A DNA stretch of 64,000 bases from NCBI RefSeq assembly GCF_030332225.1, contig NZ_JAOWIF010000028.1:868001-932000 (forward strand). The letters run 5' to 3'. Below the pieces are notes generated by a model that saw only the letters and a list, made by a program, of their open reading frames with translations, did no database searches and was not told where the DNA came from. The position numbers and the translations under genes are program-made. Position 1 is the first letter of the stretch. The number at the start of each line of letters is the position of its first letter. Below are positions 30,717 to 42,610 of this stretch, piece after piece. The DNA comes from Citrobacter sp. Cu233 (GTDB lineage: Bacteria; Pseudomonadota; Gammaproteobacteria; Enterobacterales; Enterobacteriaceae).

Positions 30717-32526
30717 CTCATCCAGACTGAAGCCGATATTGCGGGCAGCATCAGGATATCATCGACGAGTTGGCCTTTGCCCTCTTTGTGCTGCCATTGA
30801 CTGACATCAAGCAACGGTGAGGCTGGCAGCACGACTTCACAAGCGTGACCGCGATTGATCGCCACCAGCACGCGCTGTCGGTTCAGTACCCGCACAAACA
30901 CCACCACGTTGTCCTCGGCATAAATCACCTGACAACCGCCATGGCGTAACGCCTGGTTACCGTGACGCATTTTTGCCAGCCGTTGGTATAACGCCAGCAG
31001 CTCGCTATCCTGTTTTTCCTTTTGCCACGGGAACGTCTTGCGGCAAAACGGATCGTTATTCCCGTCAAGCCCCACTTCATCACCGTAGTAAATACAAGGA
31101 ACGCCAGGCCACGTGAACAGCCACACCACCGCTAATGGCAGGCGGGCGACATCTTTTCCGAGCAATGATTTAAAGCGGGCGGTATCGTGACTATCGAGCT
31201 GGTTGAACATGCGCAACTGCTGCTGATGCGAAAGACCCGCGCGGTAGTTATCCATCCACGCCATACAGGTCTGGGCGTCAATAAACTGCGGATCGTAAGA
31301 GATATCGGTGTTGGCGAGAAAGCCCCAGACAGGAAAGGTAAAGCCGCGATAGTTCATGGCGGCATCTTCAGCATCAGCCTGTAGCCACTGACGGGCATCG
31401 CCAAAATGCTCACCCACCACATACGCTTCTGACTGCGTTTCTTTCGCCGCCTGGGTAATCCCGGCCACATGCTGCAAGTTGTTACGTGCGCCACCCGCCT
31501 CACCCAGCATATGCACGACATCCAGTCGCCAGCCGTCCATACTCCACGGTGCTTTTAGCCAGTGGCGAACAATACTGTCTTCGCCACGATAAATTTCATT
31601 CACCAGGCTTTCGGAGGAAAAGTCCAGTTTGGGTAGGCTTGAGTACCCCAACCAGTCCAGCGCAACCCCTTCATCAGAGAAATGGTACCAGTCGCGCCAG
31701 GGGGAATCCGGATTATGGCACGCTCCGTCCGTCCCGCGATGATGCCGGTCAAACCAGGCATGTGAGTCGCCGCTATGGTTAAAAACACCGTCAGAATCAG
31801 GCGCATCCCCTGCTGTTGCGTGTTCTGCCGCAAACGCAGCAACGCCCGATCGCCGCCAAACTGCGGATCAACATGGCGATAATCTTCGGTATCGTATTTA
31901 TGTACACTTGGTGCGGTAAATACCGGATTCAGGTACAGCGCCGTTACCCCTAACGTTTTCAGATACGGCAGTTTCTCGCTGATGCCGTCCAAATCTCCGC
32001 CATAAAACGTCGAACCACCCGCCTGAGCAGTGAGAGGTTCATCCCAGTCACGTCGCACAATATCCTGCCCAGCGGCGTGGTGATAATAGACGTTATCCTG
32101 CCCCGCATCACGCGACTGGCTGCGGGCAAAGCGATCCGGGAAAATCTGATAGAAAACCTGGTCAGCCACCCATTGCGGACCGTTGTCCGGTACATCGACA
32201 GCAAACTGCTCCAGACGCGCAGGCGGAAAGCGGTTAAATCCCTGCGGGGTGAACCACAACTGGCGATCGAGCCAAAGCAATTTAAAGCTATAGCGTCGAC
32301 GGGGCTGCCCGCTGGTAAGATCGAGCGCCGCGCGCCATGCGGTGACACCTGGGTGCGGTTGACTGCGCTGTTTGTGCATGCACAGGGAAATTTCTTCGTT
32401 ATCGTTTTCAGCGCGAAGCGTCACGCGCTGAGGAGGATTTTCCCCTGCCAGCCATATCGTAATCGTCAGTTGATCTTTGTTTTGCTTCACAAATGGGGCA
32501 ACCGGAAGGTGCCAGGCGTTCAACAT
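30710..32526 (-). pseudogene. malZ: malZ maltodextrin glucosidase, frameshifted
   Basis: MalZ removes glucose from the reducing end of maltodextrins in the cytosol. The frame from the ATG at 32526 ([20 protein letters not shown]) matches E. coli MalZ until MRLIL, where the DGVFNH motif should follow. At about 31792 one base is missing: the minus strand reads CTGACGGTG where CTGGACGGTG is needed. Translation then runs out of frame to a stop after 31600. The correct frame resumes and is complete to 30710, including [21 protein letters not shown] and [12 protein letters not shown]. Restoring one base gives 605 codons, exactly the E. coli length. The rest looks undamaged, so the lesion is recent or a sequencing error. 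Confidence 0.88.
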
Positions 32527-32603
32527 CACGTATCCCCTTTGATGATAATGACGACACCTTGCCATAGCGAAGTGCAGGATCACTCATCATCTTAACGTTT
32601 ATT

Positions 32604-32626
32604 GGGGGAGGAGTTCGGGGGAGGAG
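32604..32626. promoter_or_regulatory. Two tandem MalT-box-like sites upstream of malZ
   Basis: GGGGGAGGAG occurs at 32604-32613 and again at 32617-32626, 13 bases apart in the same orientation. Each contains a close match to the MalT recognition core GGGGAGGA/GGGATGA. They lie 78-100 bases upstream of the malZ start, as expected for maltotriose-activated control. Confidence 0.65.
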
Positions 32627-32629
32627 ATG

Positions 32630-32661
32630 TTGCCGGGTGTCGACACTGTCTTACCCGGCAA
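32630..32661. terminator. Hairpin after proY
   Basis: TTGCCGGGT (32630-32638) and ACCCGGCAA (32653-32661) form a perfect nine-base stem five bases beyond the proY stop. It lacks a clear U-run and resembles half of a REP unit. Confidence 0.5.
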
Positions 32662-32666
32662 ACAAA

Positions 32667-34040
32667 TTACTGTACTTCAGCCAGTTGACGCTCGCGGCGG
32701 CGTTTGAATACCCAACCTGCCAGCAGCAGGATAATCCACGCAAAGCCAACATACAGCGAAATACGGGTATCCGGATGGTAGCCGATAAGCCCGATGATAA
32801 AGACCAGGAACACCAGCCCCACGATAGTGGTAACCACGCCGCCAGGCACTTTAAACGTCAGCGCTTTGACTTCTTCCGGCGGCAGACGACGACGGAAGGC
32901 AATCTGCGACAGCAGGATCATGATCCACACCCATACCGTGGCGAACGTTGCCAGCGAAGCGATCACCAGGAAGACATTTTCCGGCATGATGTAGTTTAGA
33001 TATACCGCAAACAGCAGCGCAATCGTCATCACCATCACTGTTACCCACGGCACGCCGCGGCGCGAGGTTTTAGCAAACATTTTTGGTGCGCTACCCTGCT
33101 CAGCCATACCGTGCAGCATACGGCCTACACCGAAGACATCAGAGTTAATGGCTGACAGCGACGCAGTCAGAACCACAAAGTTGAGAATGCCCGCCGCAAA
33201 GGTAATACCCATGTGCTGGAATGTCAGGACGAACGGGCTGCCGTCTGTGCCGACCTGGTTCCACGGGTAGATAGACATAATGACGAACAGCGTCCCCACA
33301 TAAAACACCAGAATGCGCATGGGGACAGAATTGATTGCGCGCGGAATAGATTTTTCCGGGTCTTTTGCTTCACCCGCGGTAATACCAATAATCTCAATCC
33401 CGCCGTAGGCGAACATCACCATTTGCAGCGACATCACCATCCCGAGCCAGCCGTTGCTAAAGAACCCGCCGTTACTCCACAGGTTATGGATGCCGGTCGG
33501 TTGCCCGCCGTTGCCAATCCCCCAAATGATAATGCCGAAACCAGCAACAATCATGATGATAATGGTGGCAACTTTGAAGAACGAGAACCAGAATTCCAGC
33601 TCACCAAACACCTTCACGCTCATCAGGTTAATAGCGCAGATAATCAGCACGACACTGAGTACCCAAATCCAGTGCGGTACGGCCGGGAACCAGACGCCCA
33701 TGTAAATACCGAAGGCTGTCACATCGGCAATGGCGACAATCAGGATTTCAAAACAGTAGGTCCAGCCGGTAATGTAGCCAGCCAACGGTCCGAGGTTTTC
33801 CTGCGCATAGCGCGAGAAAGAGCTGGCTGCGGGGTTATGGACTGACATTTCGCCCAGCGCACGCATAATAATGTACGCCGCGACGCCACCGATAATATAG
33901 GCCAGCAACACGCTCGGCCCCGCCATTTTGATGGCATCGGCTGAACCGTAGAACAACCCGGTACCAATTGCTGAACCTAGTGCCATAAAGCGAATGTGCC
34001 GGGTGCTCAGCCCACGCTTTAGCTTGTTATTACTTTCCAT
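32667..34040 (-). CDS. proY: APC-family amino acid permease ProY
   Basis: This 457-residue inner-membrane protein has about twelve membrane segments and the amino acid permease start [28 protein letters not shown]. It matches E. coli ProY in length and is described as a cryptic proline transporter. [26 protein letters not shown] is the conserved central loop of the family. It follows brnQ after a terminator. Confidence 0.94.
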   Translation of the reverse strand: MESNNKLKRGLSTRHIRFMALGSAIGTGLFYGSADAIKMAGPSVLLAYIIGGVAAYIIMRALGEMSVHNPAASSFSRYAQENLGPLAGYITGWTYCFEILIVAIADVTAFGIYMGVWFPAVPHWIWVLSVVLIICAINLMSVKVFGELEFWFSFFKVATIIIMIVAGFGIIIWGIGNGGQPTGIHNLWSNGGFFSNGWLGMVMSLQMVMFAYGGIEIIGITAGEAKDPEKSIPRAINSVPMRILVFYVGTLFVIMSIYPWNQVGTDGSPFVLTFQHMGITFAAGILNFVVLTASLSAINSDVFGVGRMLHGMAEQGSAPKMFAKTSRRGVPWVTVMVMTIALLFAVYLNYIMPENVFLVIASLATFATVWVWIMILLSQIAFRRRLPPEEVKALTFKVPGGVVTTIVGLVFLVFIIGLIGYHPDTRISLYVGFAWIILLLAGWVFKRRRERQLAEVQ

Positions 34041-34063
34041 CGATTCCTAACCTGTTAACACAA

Positions 34064-34100
34064 TAAAAAACCACGGGGCCATATTAATAGCCCCGTGGTT
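34064..34100 (-). terminator. Rho-independent terminator of brnQ
   Basis: On the minus strand AACCACGGGGC and GCCCCGTGGTT form an eleven-base stem followed by six T residues, about 20 bases after the brnQ stop. Confidence 0.88.
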
Positions 34101-34120
34101 AAAACTTATTGTCAGTGATA

Positions 34121-35440
34121 TTAGTGTGCGCTGGAGGTCACTTGTCGACCCGCTGCGCGATCCCAGATAACGGCCAGGACCACCATCACGACTGTTGGCA
34201 TCAACCACGCCAGCCCTTGTTCTGCCAGCGGTAAACGCTGGGTCCAGGCTGGTAAGACATCGCCAATTGCAGAAGCTTTAATGCCATCAAGGATACCAAA
34301 AATCAGGCTGATAAACATCGCAGGTGCAATGACGCGGGAAGAATTATGCCACCATGAGCGGGTAAAACTTAATACAACCAGTGCGATACATGGCGGATAG
34401 ATAGCCGTCAGCACTGGAATAGAGATCTGAATCAGATGGCTCAGGCCAAGGTTAGAGACCACCATGGAGAAGCCGCCAAGGATAAACACCAGCGTACGAT
34501 AAGACAGTGGAACATACTGTGCGAAGAACTCGGCGCACGCACAGGTCAGGCCAACCGCAGTCACTAGGCAAGCGATGAAAATCAACGCCGCCAGCAGGAA
34601 GCTGCCTGCACCACCGAAGGTGTGCTGAACATACGCATGCAGAATTGCCGCACCGTTAGCAGATTGATCGACCAGCGTCGCACTGTCTGAACCCAGACGG
34701 AACAACGCGAGGTACAGCAACGTTAAGCCGATACCCGCCATCAAACCCGCCCAGACGGTATAACGCGTCAGCAGACGTGCTTCGGTAACGCCACGCGAGC
34801 GAGCGGCGTTCACAATAACAATACCAAAGACCATCGCACCCAGCGTATCCATCGTCAGATAGCCGTTCACAAAGCCATTCGAGAATGCTGCGTTTTGATA
34901 GGCTTCCATCGCATTGCTGATCGGACCCGCGGGCCAGACAATCGCCGCCACGGAAAGCACAACCAGTGCCAGAATTTTCAACGGAGCAAGGAAGTTGCCC
35001 ACGGTATCCAGCAGTTTGCCGGGGTACAGTGAAACCAGAATCACAATCGCGAAGTACACCACGCTGTAGATGAACAGCGGCAGCGCGGAATCACCGGTCA
35101 GCGGTGCAATCCCAACTTCGAACGAAACCGTTGCGGTACGCGGCGTGGCGAATAATGGCCCCACGGCCAGATAGCAGACGGTAGCCAGCAGCAGACCGGC
35201 AACTTTACCGATAGGCGTGCTCAGGCTGTCCACGCCGCCGCCTACTTTCGCCAGTGCGACCACGGTAAGTACCGGAAGGCCAACGGCGGTAATCAGGAAG
35301 CCAAAGGCTGCAGTCCAGACGTGTTCGCCTGCCTGCAAACCAACCATTGGGGGGAAAATAATGTTACCTGCACCAACGAACAGTGCAAATGTCATAAATC
35401 CCAGAGCGATAATATCGCGCGATTTTAACTGATGGGTCAT
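34121..35440 (-). CDS. brnQ: Branched-chain amino acid transporter BrnQ
   Basis: This 439-residue protein of the LIVCS family imports leucine, isoleucine and valine with a cation. About twelve membrane segments are visible, beginning [20 protein letters not shown] and including [20 protein letters not shown]. It equals the E. coli length. A 407-base gap separates it from phoR; it ends at a strong terminator before proY. Confidence 0.95.
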   Translation of the reverse strand: MTHQLKSRDIIALGFMTFALFVGAGNIIFPPMVGLQAGEHVWTAAFGFLITAVGLPVLTVVALAKVGGGVDSLSTPIGKVAGLLLATVCYLAVGPLFATPRTATVSFEVGIAPLTGDSALPLFIYSVVYFAIVILVSLYPGKLLDTVGNFLAPLKILALVVLSVAAIVWPAGPISNAMEAYQNAAFSNGFVNGYLTMDTLGAMVFGIVIVNAARSRGVTEARLLTRYTVWAGLMAGIGLTLLYLALFRLGSDSATLVDQSANGAAILHAYVQHTFGGAGSFLLAALIFIACLVTAVGLTCACAEFFAQYVPLSYRTLVFILGGFSMVVSNLGLSHLIQISIPVLTAIYPPCIALVVLSFTRSWWHNSSRVIAPAMFISLIFGILDGIKASAIGDVLPAWTQRLPLAEQGLAWLMPTVVMVVLAVIWDRAAGRQVTSSAH

Positions 35441-35847
35441 AAAGTCTTACAGCCTGTGGATGTGGTGTTGAAAACGTTTAATTTTCTGCCTTTCCCCGCG
35501 GGATGATACAGCGGAATTTTTAAGCAATTCCAGCGGGAAATTCTCCCTGCATGGCGCGGCGAAGAATAGTTTTTCGATTTACCGCGTAAATGCAGTCGGT
35601 ATGACAGCATTTGATGCGCAATTTAAACGCTTATAACGTTTTAAAGCAAGGTGGGATCTAAAAACCAGAACAATATAGCGATATGAAAAATTGAGCCAGC
35701 ACAAAACACCATTCCCGGGAAAAAGACATGGGTAATCATGCGAACAAAAAACAATCAAACGTCGTAAAATTCAGGATCTGTTTATTGACTACAACAAAAA
35801 AAGCCAGCTTACGCTGGCTTTTGGAAAGATAAGCTTACGAATACGTT
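35441..35847. other. Intergenic region brnQ-phoR, no gene found
   Basis: This 407-base AT-rich stretch holds the brnQ promoter region and, at its far end, the phoR terminator. A short mirrored patch (GGAATTTTTAAGCAATTCC) lies about 70 bases upstream of brnQ. I see no convincing open frame or known RNA; E. coli has a gap of similar size here. Confidence 0.6.
35796..35822 (-). terminator. Rho-independent terminator of phoBR
   Basis: AAGCCAGC (35801-35808) and GCTGGCTT (35813-35820) form the stem; the A-run at 35796-35802 reads as a U-run on the minus strand. It lies 25 bases after the phoR stop. Confidence 0.85.
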
Positions 35848-37143
35848 TCAACCGTTATTTTTGGCAATTAAACGTTCCGCAAGCACAAAACTAAAACGTG
35901 TTCCTTTGCCTGGGGTGCTGTCAATATTCAAACGGCTGTCGTGATGATGCAGAGCATGCTTCACAATCGCCAGTCCTAATCCGCTCCCCCCCGTTTGTCG
36001 GGATCGTGCTTTATCTACACGATAAAAACGCTCAGTCAGACGTGGAATATGCTCAGCAGCAATACCCGGACCGTTATCTTCCACGCTAAACTCCGCTCCC
36101 GACGCCACATGCTGCCAGCGTACGGTAATATGCGTTCCCGCAGGCGTGTGATTCACTGCGTTATACACGAGGTTTGAGATTGCGCTACGCAGTTGTTCTT
36201 CGTTGCCCCGCACGTTCAGTTGGCTATCAACATCAAAAGTAAAGGAGTGTTTATGCTGGCTCAGCGTTTGTGCTTCGTGTTCAACCACGCGCAGCATCAT
36301 CGGCACATCCACCTTTTCATTGAGCATCATCGTCGGTGCAGCTTCAATTTTCGACAGTGTCAGCAACTGCTTCACCAGCCCTTCCATACGGTAGGTTTGC
36401 TCACGCATGGTATGCAGCGCTTTTTCTCGCGTCGTCCCTTCCAGCGGATGCTCCTGCATCATCTCCAGATAACCTTGCAACACCGTCAGCGGTGTGCGCA
36501 GCTCATGGCTGGCGTTGGCGAAAAAATTACGTCGGGAACCTTCCAGCTGGTGCATTTGCGTAACATCACGCGCCACCATCAGCAATTGCTTATCGGTGTA
36601 GGGCATTACACGAATTTCCAGATGCCGTCCGGTGTTGAGTACCAGATTAATTGGCCGACTAAAGTCGCGTGTTTTCAGATACAGCGTAAATTCCGGATAG
36701 CGCAGCAGGTTAAGAATGTTTTGCCCGCTATCATCCGGCCAGCGTAATCCTAAAACCTGCTGTGCCAGTCCGTTACACCAGAAAATCCCGCCTTCTTCAG
36801 TGGTCAGCACCACTGCGTCGGGCAGTGATTCGGCACCGCTGCGAAAACGTTTAATCAGGTTACCCAATTCGCGACGGCGCTTTTTGTTACGCAACTGCAT
36901 TTGATGCAGGCCGTAGAGCAGTGGCTCCCAACTGCCACGACCCGGTGGAGGCGTCATACTCCTGTCGACCCACAGCCACCAGGACAAACGCAATAAATTC
37001 CAGAAATGCCAAATAAGCAGGCCCGTTACCGACGCCAGTAAAAACCAGGGTAGATAACCCAAAAAAGCGCTAAGGATAAAAGCCGGTATGCAGCAGAGGA
37101 TCAGCTCCAGTACCAGCCTTTTCCATGACAATCGTTCAAGCAA
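35848..37143 (-). CDS. phoR: Phosphate-regulon sensor histidine kinase PhoR
   Basis: This 431-residue membrane kinase responds to phosphate status through the Pst transporter and PhoU, phosphorylating PhoB when phosphate is scarce. Two membrane segments lie in residues 10-60, a PAS domain around 95-195 ([22 protein letters not shown]), the phospho-accepting histidine in [20 protein letters not shown] (about residue 213), and ATP-binding N and G boxes ([30 protein letters not shown]). It follows phoB by 50 bases. Confidence 0.98.
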   Translation of the reverse strand: MLERLSWKRLVLELILCCIPAFILSAFLGYLPWFLLASVTGLLIWHFWNLLRLSWWLWVDRSMTPPPGRGSWEPLLYGLHQMQLRNKKRRRELGNLIKRFRSGAESLPDAVVLTTEEGGIFWCNGLAQQVLGLRWPDDSGQNILNLLRYPEFTLYLKTRDFSRPINLVLNTGRHLEIRVMPYTDKQLLMVARDVTQMHQLEGSRRNFFANASHELRTPLTVLQGYLEMMQEHPLEGTTREKALHTMREQTYRMEGLVKQLLTLSKIEAAPTMMLNEKVDVPMMLRVVEHEAQTLSQHKHSFTFDVDSQLNVRGNEEQLRSAISNLVYNAVNHTPAGTHITVRWQHVASGAEFSVEDNGPGIAAEHIPRLTERFYRVDKARSRQTGGSGLGLAIVKHALHHHDSRLNIDSTPGKGTRFSFVLAERLIAKNNG

Positions 37144-37193
37144 ACGTCATACTCCATTTACAGCCTAATCCCTCAGGCTCTTATTACCTGCAG

Positions 37194-37883
37194 TCAGAAG
37201 CGAGTCGAAAAGCGATATCCCGTCCCGCGTACCGTCTGCACCATACGATCGTGTCCACTATGCTCCAACGCTTTACGCAACCGACGAATATGCACATCGA
37301 CCGTCCGGTCCTCTACATATACGTTGGTTCCCCACACATGATTGAGTAATTGCTCGCGGCTGTAGACACGCTCAGGATGGGTCATAAAGAAATGGAGCAA
37401 TTTGAATTCGGTAGGTCCCATATCCAGCGGGTCCTCACCGGTCATCACACGGTGCGAGGTAGGGTCAAGACTCAGCCCCTGCATCTCGATAATCTCTTCC
37501 ACCGCCATGGGGGAAATACGTCGTAATACGGCTTTAATACGCGCCACCAGCTCCTTCGGAGAGAACGGCTTAGTAATATAGTCATCCGCGCCGGTTTCCA
37601 GCCCCCGCACACGGTCTTCTTCTTCACCGCGCGCCGTCAGCATCATCACGGGGATATCCCGCGTCATCGCTTCCCGCTTGAGGTGTTTAATAAACTGTAG
37701 ACCCGAGCCGCCGGGAAGCATCCAGTCAAGCAGGACAAGATCCGGCCAGGGTTCATTAAGTTGGTTCACAGCACTGTCATAGTCTTCGGCTTCTACGGGT
37801 TGAAAACCGTTTTGCTCGAGCACGAAGCAGACCATTTCACGAATTGGAGCTTCATCTTCTACGACCAGAATACGTCTCGCCAT
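37194..37883 (-). CDS. phoB: Phosphate-regulon response regulator PhoB
   Basis: This 229-residue OmpR-class regulator activates phosphate-starvation genes; phoA and psiF in this window are known targets in E. coli. The receiver domain has the acidic pocket in [10 protein letters not shown], phospho-acceptor aspartate in [14 protein letters not shown] (about residue 53) and the lysine in [12 protein letters not shown]. The C-terminal winged helix ends [11 protein letters not shown] Pho box precedes it, consistent with self-activation. It is divergent from sbcD. Confidence 0.98.
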   Translation of the reverse strand: MARRILVVEDEAPIREMVCFVLEQNGFQPVEAEDYDSAVNQLNEPWPDLVLLDWMLPGGSGLQFIKHLKREAMTRDIPVMMLTARGEEEDRVRGLETGADDYITKPFSPKELVARIKAVLRRISPMAVEEIIEMQGLSLDPTSHRVMTGEDPLDMGPTEFKLLHFFMTHPERVYSREQLLNHVWGTNVYVEDRTVDVHIRRLRKALEHSGHDRMVQTVRGTGYRFSTRF

Positions 37884-37936
37884 GATTTGCCCTGTTTATA
37901 ATTAAATCGTTTGCCATCAATACCGTGGCATTATGC

Positions 37937-37964
37937 GTCACTTTTATGACAGATTTATGAAAAG
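37937..37964 (-). promoter_or_regulatory. Pho box upstream of phoB
   Basis: The minus strand reads CTTTTCATAAAT then CTGTCATAAAAGTGACGC, i.e. repeated (C/T)T(G/T)TCATA units matching the PhoB-binding consensus CTGTCATA. It lies 54-81 bases upstream of the phoB start. Confidence 0.85.
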
Positions 37965-38073
37965 ATAGTCCAGGTTTAACGCAGCCAGGCGAATTATGAC
38001 AGCCCGGAAACAAGATATTACCGCCCTTGCAAGGTTATAATCTCCGCCATCGTTTTTTTGTCATGGAACTCTT

Positions 38074-39276
38074 ATGCGCATCCTCCACACGTCTGACTGG
38101 CATCTGGGCCAAAATTTCTACAGCAAGAGCCGCGCCGCTGAACATAAGGCCTTTCTCGACTGGCTGCTGGAAACGGCACAATCCCATCAGGTGGATGCCA
38201 TTATTGTGGCAGGTGATATTTTTGATACCGGTTCACCGCCAAGCTACGCCCGCGAGCTCTATAACCGTTTTGTTGTCAATCTACAGCAAACAGGCTGTCA
38301 TCTGGTCGTGCTGGCAGGAAACCATGACTCCGTTGCCACACTCAATGAATCCCGCGATATTCTGGCGTTCCTCAACACCACCGTCGTGGCCAGCGCGGGC
38401 CATGCACCGCAAGTGCTACTTCAACGCGACGGCATGCCGGGCGCGATCCTCTGTCCGGTTCCTTTTTTACGCCCACGTGACATCATTACCAGCCAGGCGG
38501 GGCTAACCGGTCACGAAAAACAGCAGCATGTATTAGGTGCAATCACCGACTATTACCAACAGCAATATCAGGACGCCTGCGTGCTGCGTGGCGACCAGAA
38601 TCTGCCGATTATTGCGACAGGACATCTGACCACCGTCGGTGCCAGTAAAAGTGACGCCGTACGTGATATTTATATTGGGACGCTGGATGCTTTTCCGGCA
38701 CAAAATTTCCCACCAGCGGATTACATCGCGCTGGGACATATTCACCGGGCACAGGTCATCGGCGGTACAGAACATATTCGCTATTGCGGCTCCCCAATTG
38801 CACTCAGTTTTGACGAGTGCGGCAAAAGCAAATGCGTCCACCTGGTGAGCTTTGAAAACGGTAAGCTGAGCGCCGTTGAAAACCTCATCGTGCCAGTAAC
38901 CCAACAGCTTGCCGTGTTGAAAGGCGATATAGCGACGATTAGCGCACAGCTGGAACAATGGCGTGACACGCAACAGGAACCGCCGGTGTGGTTAGATATA
39001 GAAATCGCAACCGATGACTATCTGCACGATATGCAGCGCAAAATCCAGGCCCTGACCGAGGATTTACCGGTAGAAGTCTTATTGGTGCGTCGTAGCCGTG
39101 AACAACGCGAGCGCATCATGGCCAATGAACGACGTGAAACGTTGAGTGAATTGAGCGTGACAGAGGTATTTGACCGCCGTCTGGCGCTGGAAGAACTCGA
39201 CGATCCACAGCGTGAGCGCCTGAATCACCTGTTTAACACGACCTTACACACGCTCGCCGGGGAGACCGAAGCATGA
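38074..39276 (+). CDS. sbcD: SbcCD nuclease subunit D
   Basis: This 400-residue metallophosphoesterase is the nuclease subunit of SbcCD (bacterial Mre11), which cuts DNA hairpins and protein-blocked ends. Metal-site motifs are [11 protein letters not shown] (start), [23 protein letters not shown] and GHIHRAQV. Its stop overlaps the sbcC start by four bases (ATGA). It is divergent from phoB over 190 bases. Confidence 0.98.
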   Translation: MRILHTSDWHLGQNFYSKSRAAEHKAFLDWLLETAQSHQVDAIIVAGDIFDTGSPPSYARELYNRFVVNLQQTGCHLVVLAGNHDSVATLNESRDILAFLNTTVVASAGHAPQVLLQRDGMPGAILCPVPFLRPRDIITSQAGLTGHEKQQHVLGAITDYYQQQYQDACVLRGDQNLPIIATGHLTTVGASKSDAVRDIYIGTLDAFPAQNFPPADYIALGHIHRAQVIGGTEHIRYCGSPIALSFDECGKSKCVHLVSFENGKLSAVENLIVPVTQQLAVLKGDIATISAQLEQWRDTQQEPPVWLDIEIATDDYLHDMQRKIQALTEDLPVEVLLVRRSREQRERIMANERRETLSELSVTEVFDRRLALEELDDPQRERLNHLFNTTLHTLAGETEA

Positions 39277-42200
39277 AAATTCTCAGCCTGCGTCTGAAAA
39301 ACCTCAACTCCCTGAAAGGGGAATGGAAAGTTGATTTCACGGCAGAGCCTTTTGCCAGCAACGGGCTGTTTGCCATCACCGGTCCAACCGGTGCCGGGAA
39401 GACCACCCTGCTGGACGCCATTTGCCTCGCGCTGTACCACGAAACACCACGACTCAATACCGTATCGCAGTCGCAAAATGACCTGATGACTCGTGACACG
39501 GCGGAATGTCTTGCCGAAGTTGAATTCGAGGTCAGAGGCGAAGCCTATCGCGCATTCTGGAGTCAGAACCGCGCGCGCAATCAACCAGAAGGTAATCTGC
39601 AGGTTCCGCGTGTCGAACTGGCTCGCTGCGCCGATGGCAAAATTCTCGCCGATAAAGTTAAAGACAAGCTGGAAATCACTGCCGAACTTACCGGGCTGGA
39701 CTACGGACGCTTTACCCGTTCTATGCTGCTGTCTCAGGGACAGTTCGCTGCTTTTCTCAATGCCAAACCGAAAGAACGCGCCGAACTATTGGAAGAACTG
39801 ACGGGGACCGAGATTTATGGACAAATCTCCGCCATGGTGTTCGAAAAACATAAAGCGGCGCGCACTGCGCTGGAAAAGCTACAGGCGCAGGCCAGCGGTG
39901 TTGCCCTGCTCGCCACAGAGCAGGTGCAGTCCCTGACAGAAAGTTTGCAGGTACTTACTGACGAAGAGAAACAGCATCTTACCCGTCAGCAAATCCAGCA
40001 ACAGCATCTTAATTGGCTCACCCGACAAAATGAGCTGCAGGCAGAAATACGCCGCCACCAGCAAGCATTACAAACCGCAAAAGAGGCACAAGAAAAAGCA
40101 CAGCCGCAGTTGGCGACACTCAGCCTGGCACATCCCGCCAGAGCGTTACGCCCGCACTGGGAGCGAATTCAGGAACAATCCGCCACGCTTAGCCGAACAC
40201 GACAGAATATTCAGGAAGTGAATGCTCGCTTACAAAGCAGCTTAACGCTGCGTGGGCGCATCCGTCAGCAGGCACAAAAACAGTCGGTGACCTTGCTCAC
40301 CGAACAGCAGACGCTAACCGACTGGCTGAACGAACATGACCGTTTCCGCTTATGGAGCAGCGAACTGGCAGGATGGAAAGCGCTATTGGCACAGCAATCT
40401 GACGCTAACGACCAGCTACATCAGTGGCAAAAACTACGCGACAGCGACGTACGCAAGCTGGATGCACTGCCGCTTCCCTCGTTGGCCCTTAACGCGCAGG
40501 AGGTCACGGTAGCACTGGCGCAGCACTCACAGTGGCGTCCATTACGCCAGCAACTGAGTAATCTGCATGGACAAATTGCGCCGAAACAAAAACAGCTGGT
40601 ACAGCTACGCAGCACAATTCAGCAGCGGCAGCAGGAGCAAGCTCAACGCAACGCGGCCCTGGCAGAAAAACGTCAGCGTTATAAAGATAAAAATCAGCAT
40701 CTGACCGATGTAAAAACGCTCTGCGAGCAGGAAGCACGGATTAAAGATCTGGAAAGCCAGCGTGCTTTACTGCAATCCGGACAGCCTTGTCCACTTTGTG
40801 GCTCCACGACGCATCCGGCCATTGAGCACTATCAGACACTCGAACTCAGCGTCAATCAGGCGCGACGGGATGCATTAGAAAAAGAGGTCAAAACGCTGGC
40901 CGATGAGGGGTCAACGCTACGCGGACAGCTCGACGCGATAACCCAACAGTTACAGCGCGATGAACGCGAGGTACAGACGCTTTCTCAGGAGGAGCAAGCA
41001 CTTACTAAAGAGTGGCAGGCGCTGACTACCCGTCTGAACATAACGTTACAACCGCAGGATGATATCGCCCCCTGGCTTGCAGCCCAGGAGGAACACGAAC
41101 AACAGCTTCACCAGTTGAGCCTGCGTCATGCCCTGCAGGCTCAAATTACTGCGCATTCCGAACAGATAACCCAGCTTCAGCGGCATATTGAAAAGCGGCA
41201 GACTACGCTTCTCGCTGAATTAACCCGCTACGGTCTGTCGCTTCCTGCCGATGACGATATCACCGCCTGGCTTAACGCACGTGCGGGCGAAGCGCAGATG
41301 TGGCAGCGTCGTCAGAATGAACTGACCGAGCTCCAGGCGAAAATGGCACAGCTTGCGCCATTGCTGGAAACATTGCCCGAAACCGGCACGAAGGAAGAAA
41401 CGACAGAAAGCCTGGCGCTGGAAAACTGGCGGCAGGTGCACGACGACTGCCTCTCATTACAGGGCCAGTGGCAGTCGCTGCAACAACAGGAAGCCCAGGA
41501 AGCTCAACGCGCAATTGAGATACAGGCACAATTTGATAGCGCATTGCAGGCCAGTGTTTTTGACGATCGCGACGCCTTCCTTGCTGCCCTGCTGGATGAA
41601 GAGGCATTTAACCATCTTGAGCAGCTTAAGCAGTCGCTGGAAGGCCAGCGACAACAGGCGCAAACACTGCTTAACCAGGCTCAGCAGGCGCTGGCAACGC
41701 ATCAGCAGCAACCGCCTGCTGGCGCGGATCTCACACTCACCGTGGAATATCTTCGCGATGCACTGGCACTGCTCACGCAACAACTGCGGGATAACACCAC
41801 GCGCCAGGGCGAAATTCGCCAGCAGCTCCGGCAGGATGCCGAAAACCGGCAGCAACAGCAGACCCTGATGCAAGAGATTGAAAAGGCCTCACAGCAGGTC
41901 GAAGACTGGGGCTATCTGAATGCGCTGATCGGCTCGAAAGAAGGTGATAAATTCCGCAAATTTGCCCAGGGACTGACGCTGGATAACCTTGTCTGGTTGG
42001 CCAACAATCAGCTGACCCGCCTGCACGGTCGCTATCTGTTGCAACGCAAGGCCAGTGAGGCGCTGGAACTTGAAGTGGTGGACACCTGGCAGGCCGATGC
42101 CGTACGTGATACCCGCACGCTATCCGGCGGCGAGAGCTTCCTCGTGAGTCTGGCGCTGGCGCTGGCGTTGTCCGATCTGGTCAGTCACAAAACACGCATT

Positions 42201-42416
42201 GACTCCCTGTTCCTCGATGAAGGCTTCGGTACGCTGGATAGCGAAACGCTGGATACCGCCCTCGACGCGCTGGACGCCCTGAACGCCACGGGCAAGACCA
42301 TTGGTGTGATAAGCCACGTCGAAGCGATGAAAGAACGTATTCCCGTGCAGATCAAGGTTAAAAAAATCAATGGATTAGGTTACAGCAAACTCGACAAGAT
42401 GTTTGCGGTGGAGTAA
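39273..42416 (+). CDS. sbcC: SbcCD nuclease ATPase subunit C
   Basis: This 1047-residue SMC/Rad50-type ATPase drives and gates the SbcD nuclease. Walker A is in [18 protein letters not shown] (about residue 32-48). Long glutamine-rich coiled coils fill residues 200-850, with the zinc-hook CxxC in [12 protein letters not shown] (about 505). The signature [20 protein letters not shown] and Walker [16 protein letters not shown] lie near the C-terminus. Length equals E. coli SbcC. Confidence 0.98.
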   Translation: MKILSLRLKNLNSLKGEWKVDFTAEPFASNGLFAITGPTGAGKTTLLDAICLALYHETPRLNTVSQSQNDLMTRDTAECLAEVEFEVRGEAYRAFWSQNRARNQPEGNLQVPRVELARCADGKILADKVKDKLEITAELTGLDYGRFTRSMLLSQGQFAAFLNAKPKERAELLEELTGTEIYGQISAMVFEKHKAARTALEKLQAQASGVALLATEQVQSLTESLQVLTDEEKQHLTRQQIQQQHLNWLTRQNELQAEIRRHQQALQTAKEAQEKAQPQLATLSLAHPARALRPHWERIQEQSATLSRTRQNIQEVNARLQSSLTLRGRIRQQAQKQSVTLLTEQQTLTDWLNEHDRFRLWSSELAGWKALLAQQSDANDQLHQWQKLRDSDVRKLDALPLPSLALNAQEVTVALAQHSQWRPLRQQLSNLHGQIAPKQKQLVQLRSTIQQRQQEQAQRNAALAEKRQRYKDKNQHLTDVKTLCEQEARIKDLESQRALLQSGQPCPLCGSTTHPAIEHYQTLELSVNQARRDALEKEVKTLADEGSTLRGQLDAITQQLQRDEREVQTLSQEEQALTKEWQALTTRLNITLQPQDDIAPWLAAQEEHEQQLHQLSLRHALQAQITAHSEQITQLQRHIEKRQTTLLAELTRYGLSLPADDDITAWLNARAGEAQMWQRRQNELTELQAKMAQLAPLLETLPETGTKEETTESLALENWRQVHDDCLSLQGQWQSLQQQEAQEAQRAIEIQAQFDSALQASVFDDRDAFLAALLDEEAFNHLEQLKQSLEGQRQQAQTLLNQAQQALATHQQQPPAGADLTLTVEYLRDALALLTQQLRDNTTRQGEIRQQLRQDAENRQQQQTLMQEIEKASQQVEDWGYLNALIGSKEGDKFRKFAQGLTLDNLVWLANNQLTRLHGRYLLQRKASEALELEVVDTWQADAVRDTRTLSGGESFLVSLALALALSDLVSHKTRIDSLFLDEGFGTLDSETLDTALDALDALNATGKTIGVISHVEAMKERIPVQIKVKKINGLGYSKLDKMFAVE

Positions 42417-42441
42417 TCGACCAGTGGGTGCGATTTCGCAG

Positions 42442-42468
42442 GCCGGATAAGCGCAAGCACCATCCGGC
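42442..42468. repeat. REP-type palindrome
   Basis: GCCGGATAAGCG and the facing CACCATCCGGC form a REP unit between sbcC and araJ. Confidence 0.75.
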
Positions 42469-42610
42469 ATAATACATAGCACGATCGTGAATACACAAAG
42501 ACGGATATGAAATGGCAATCTCTCTTTCTTATCCGCAAGCTATCCCTTTATTGGCGGCGAGCATTCGGCGCTGTGGCGCATATCCTGCGTCTTTATTGTT
42601 GGCAGGTAGT

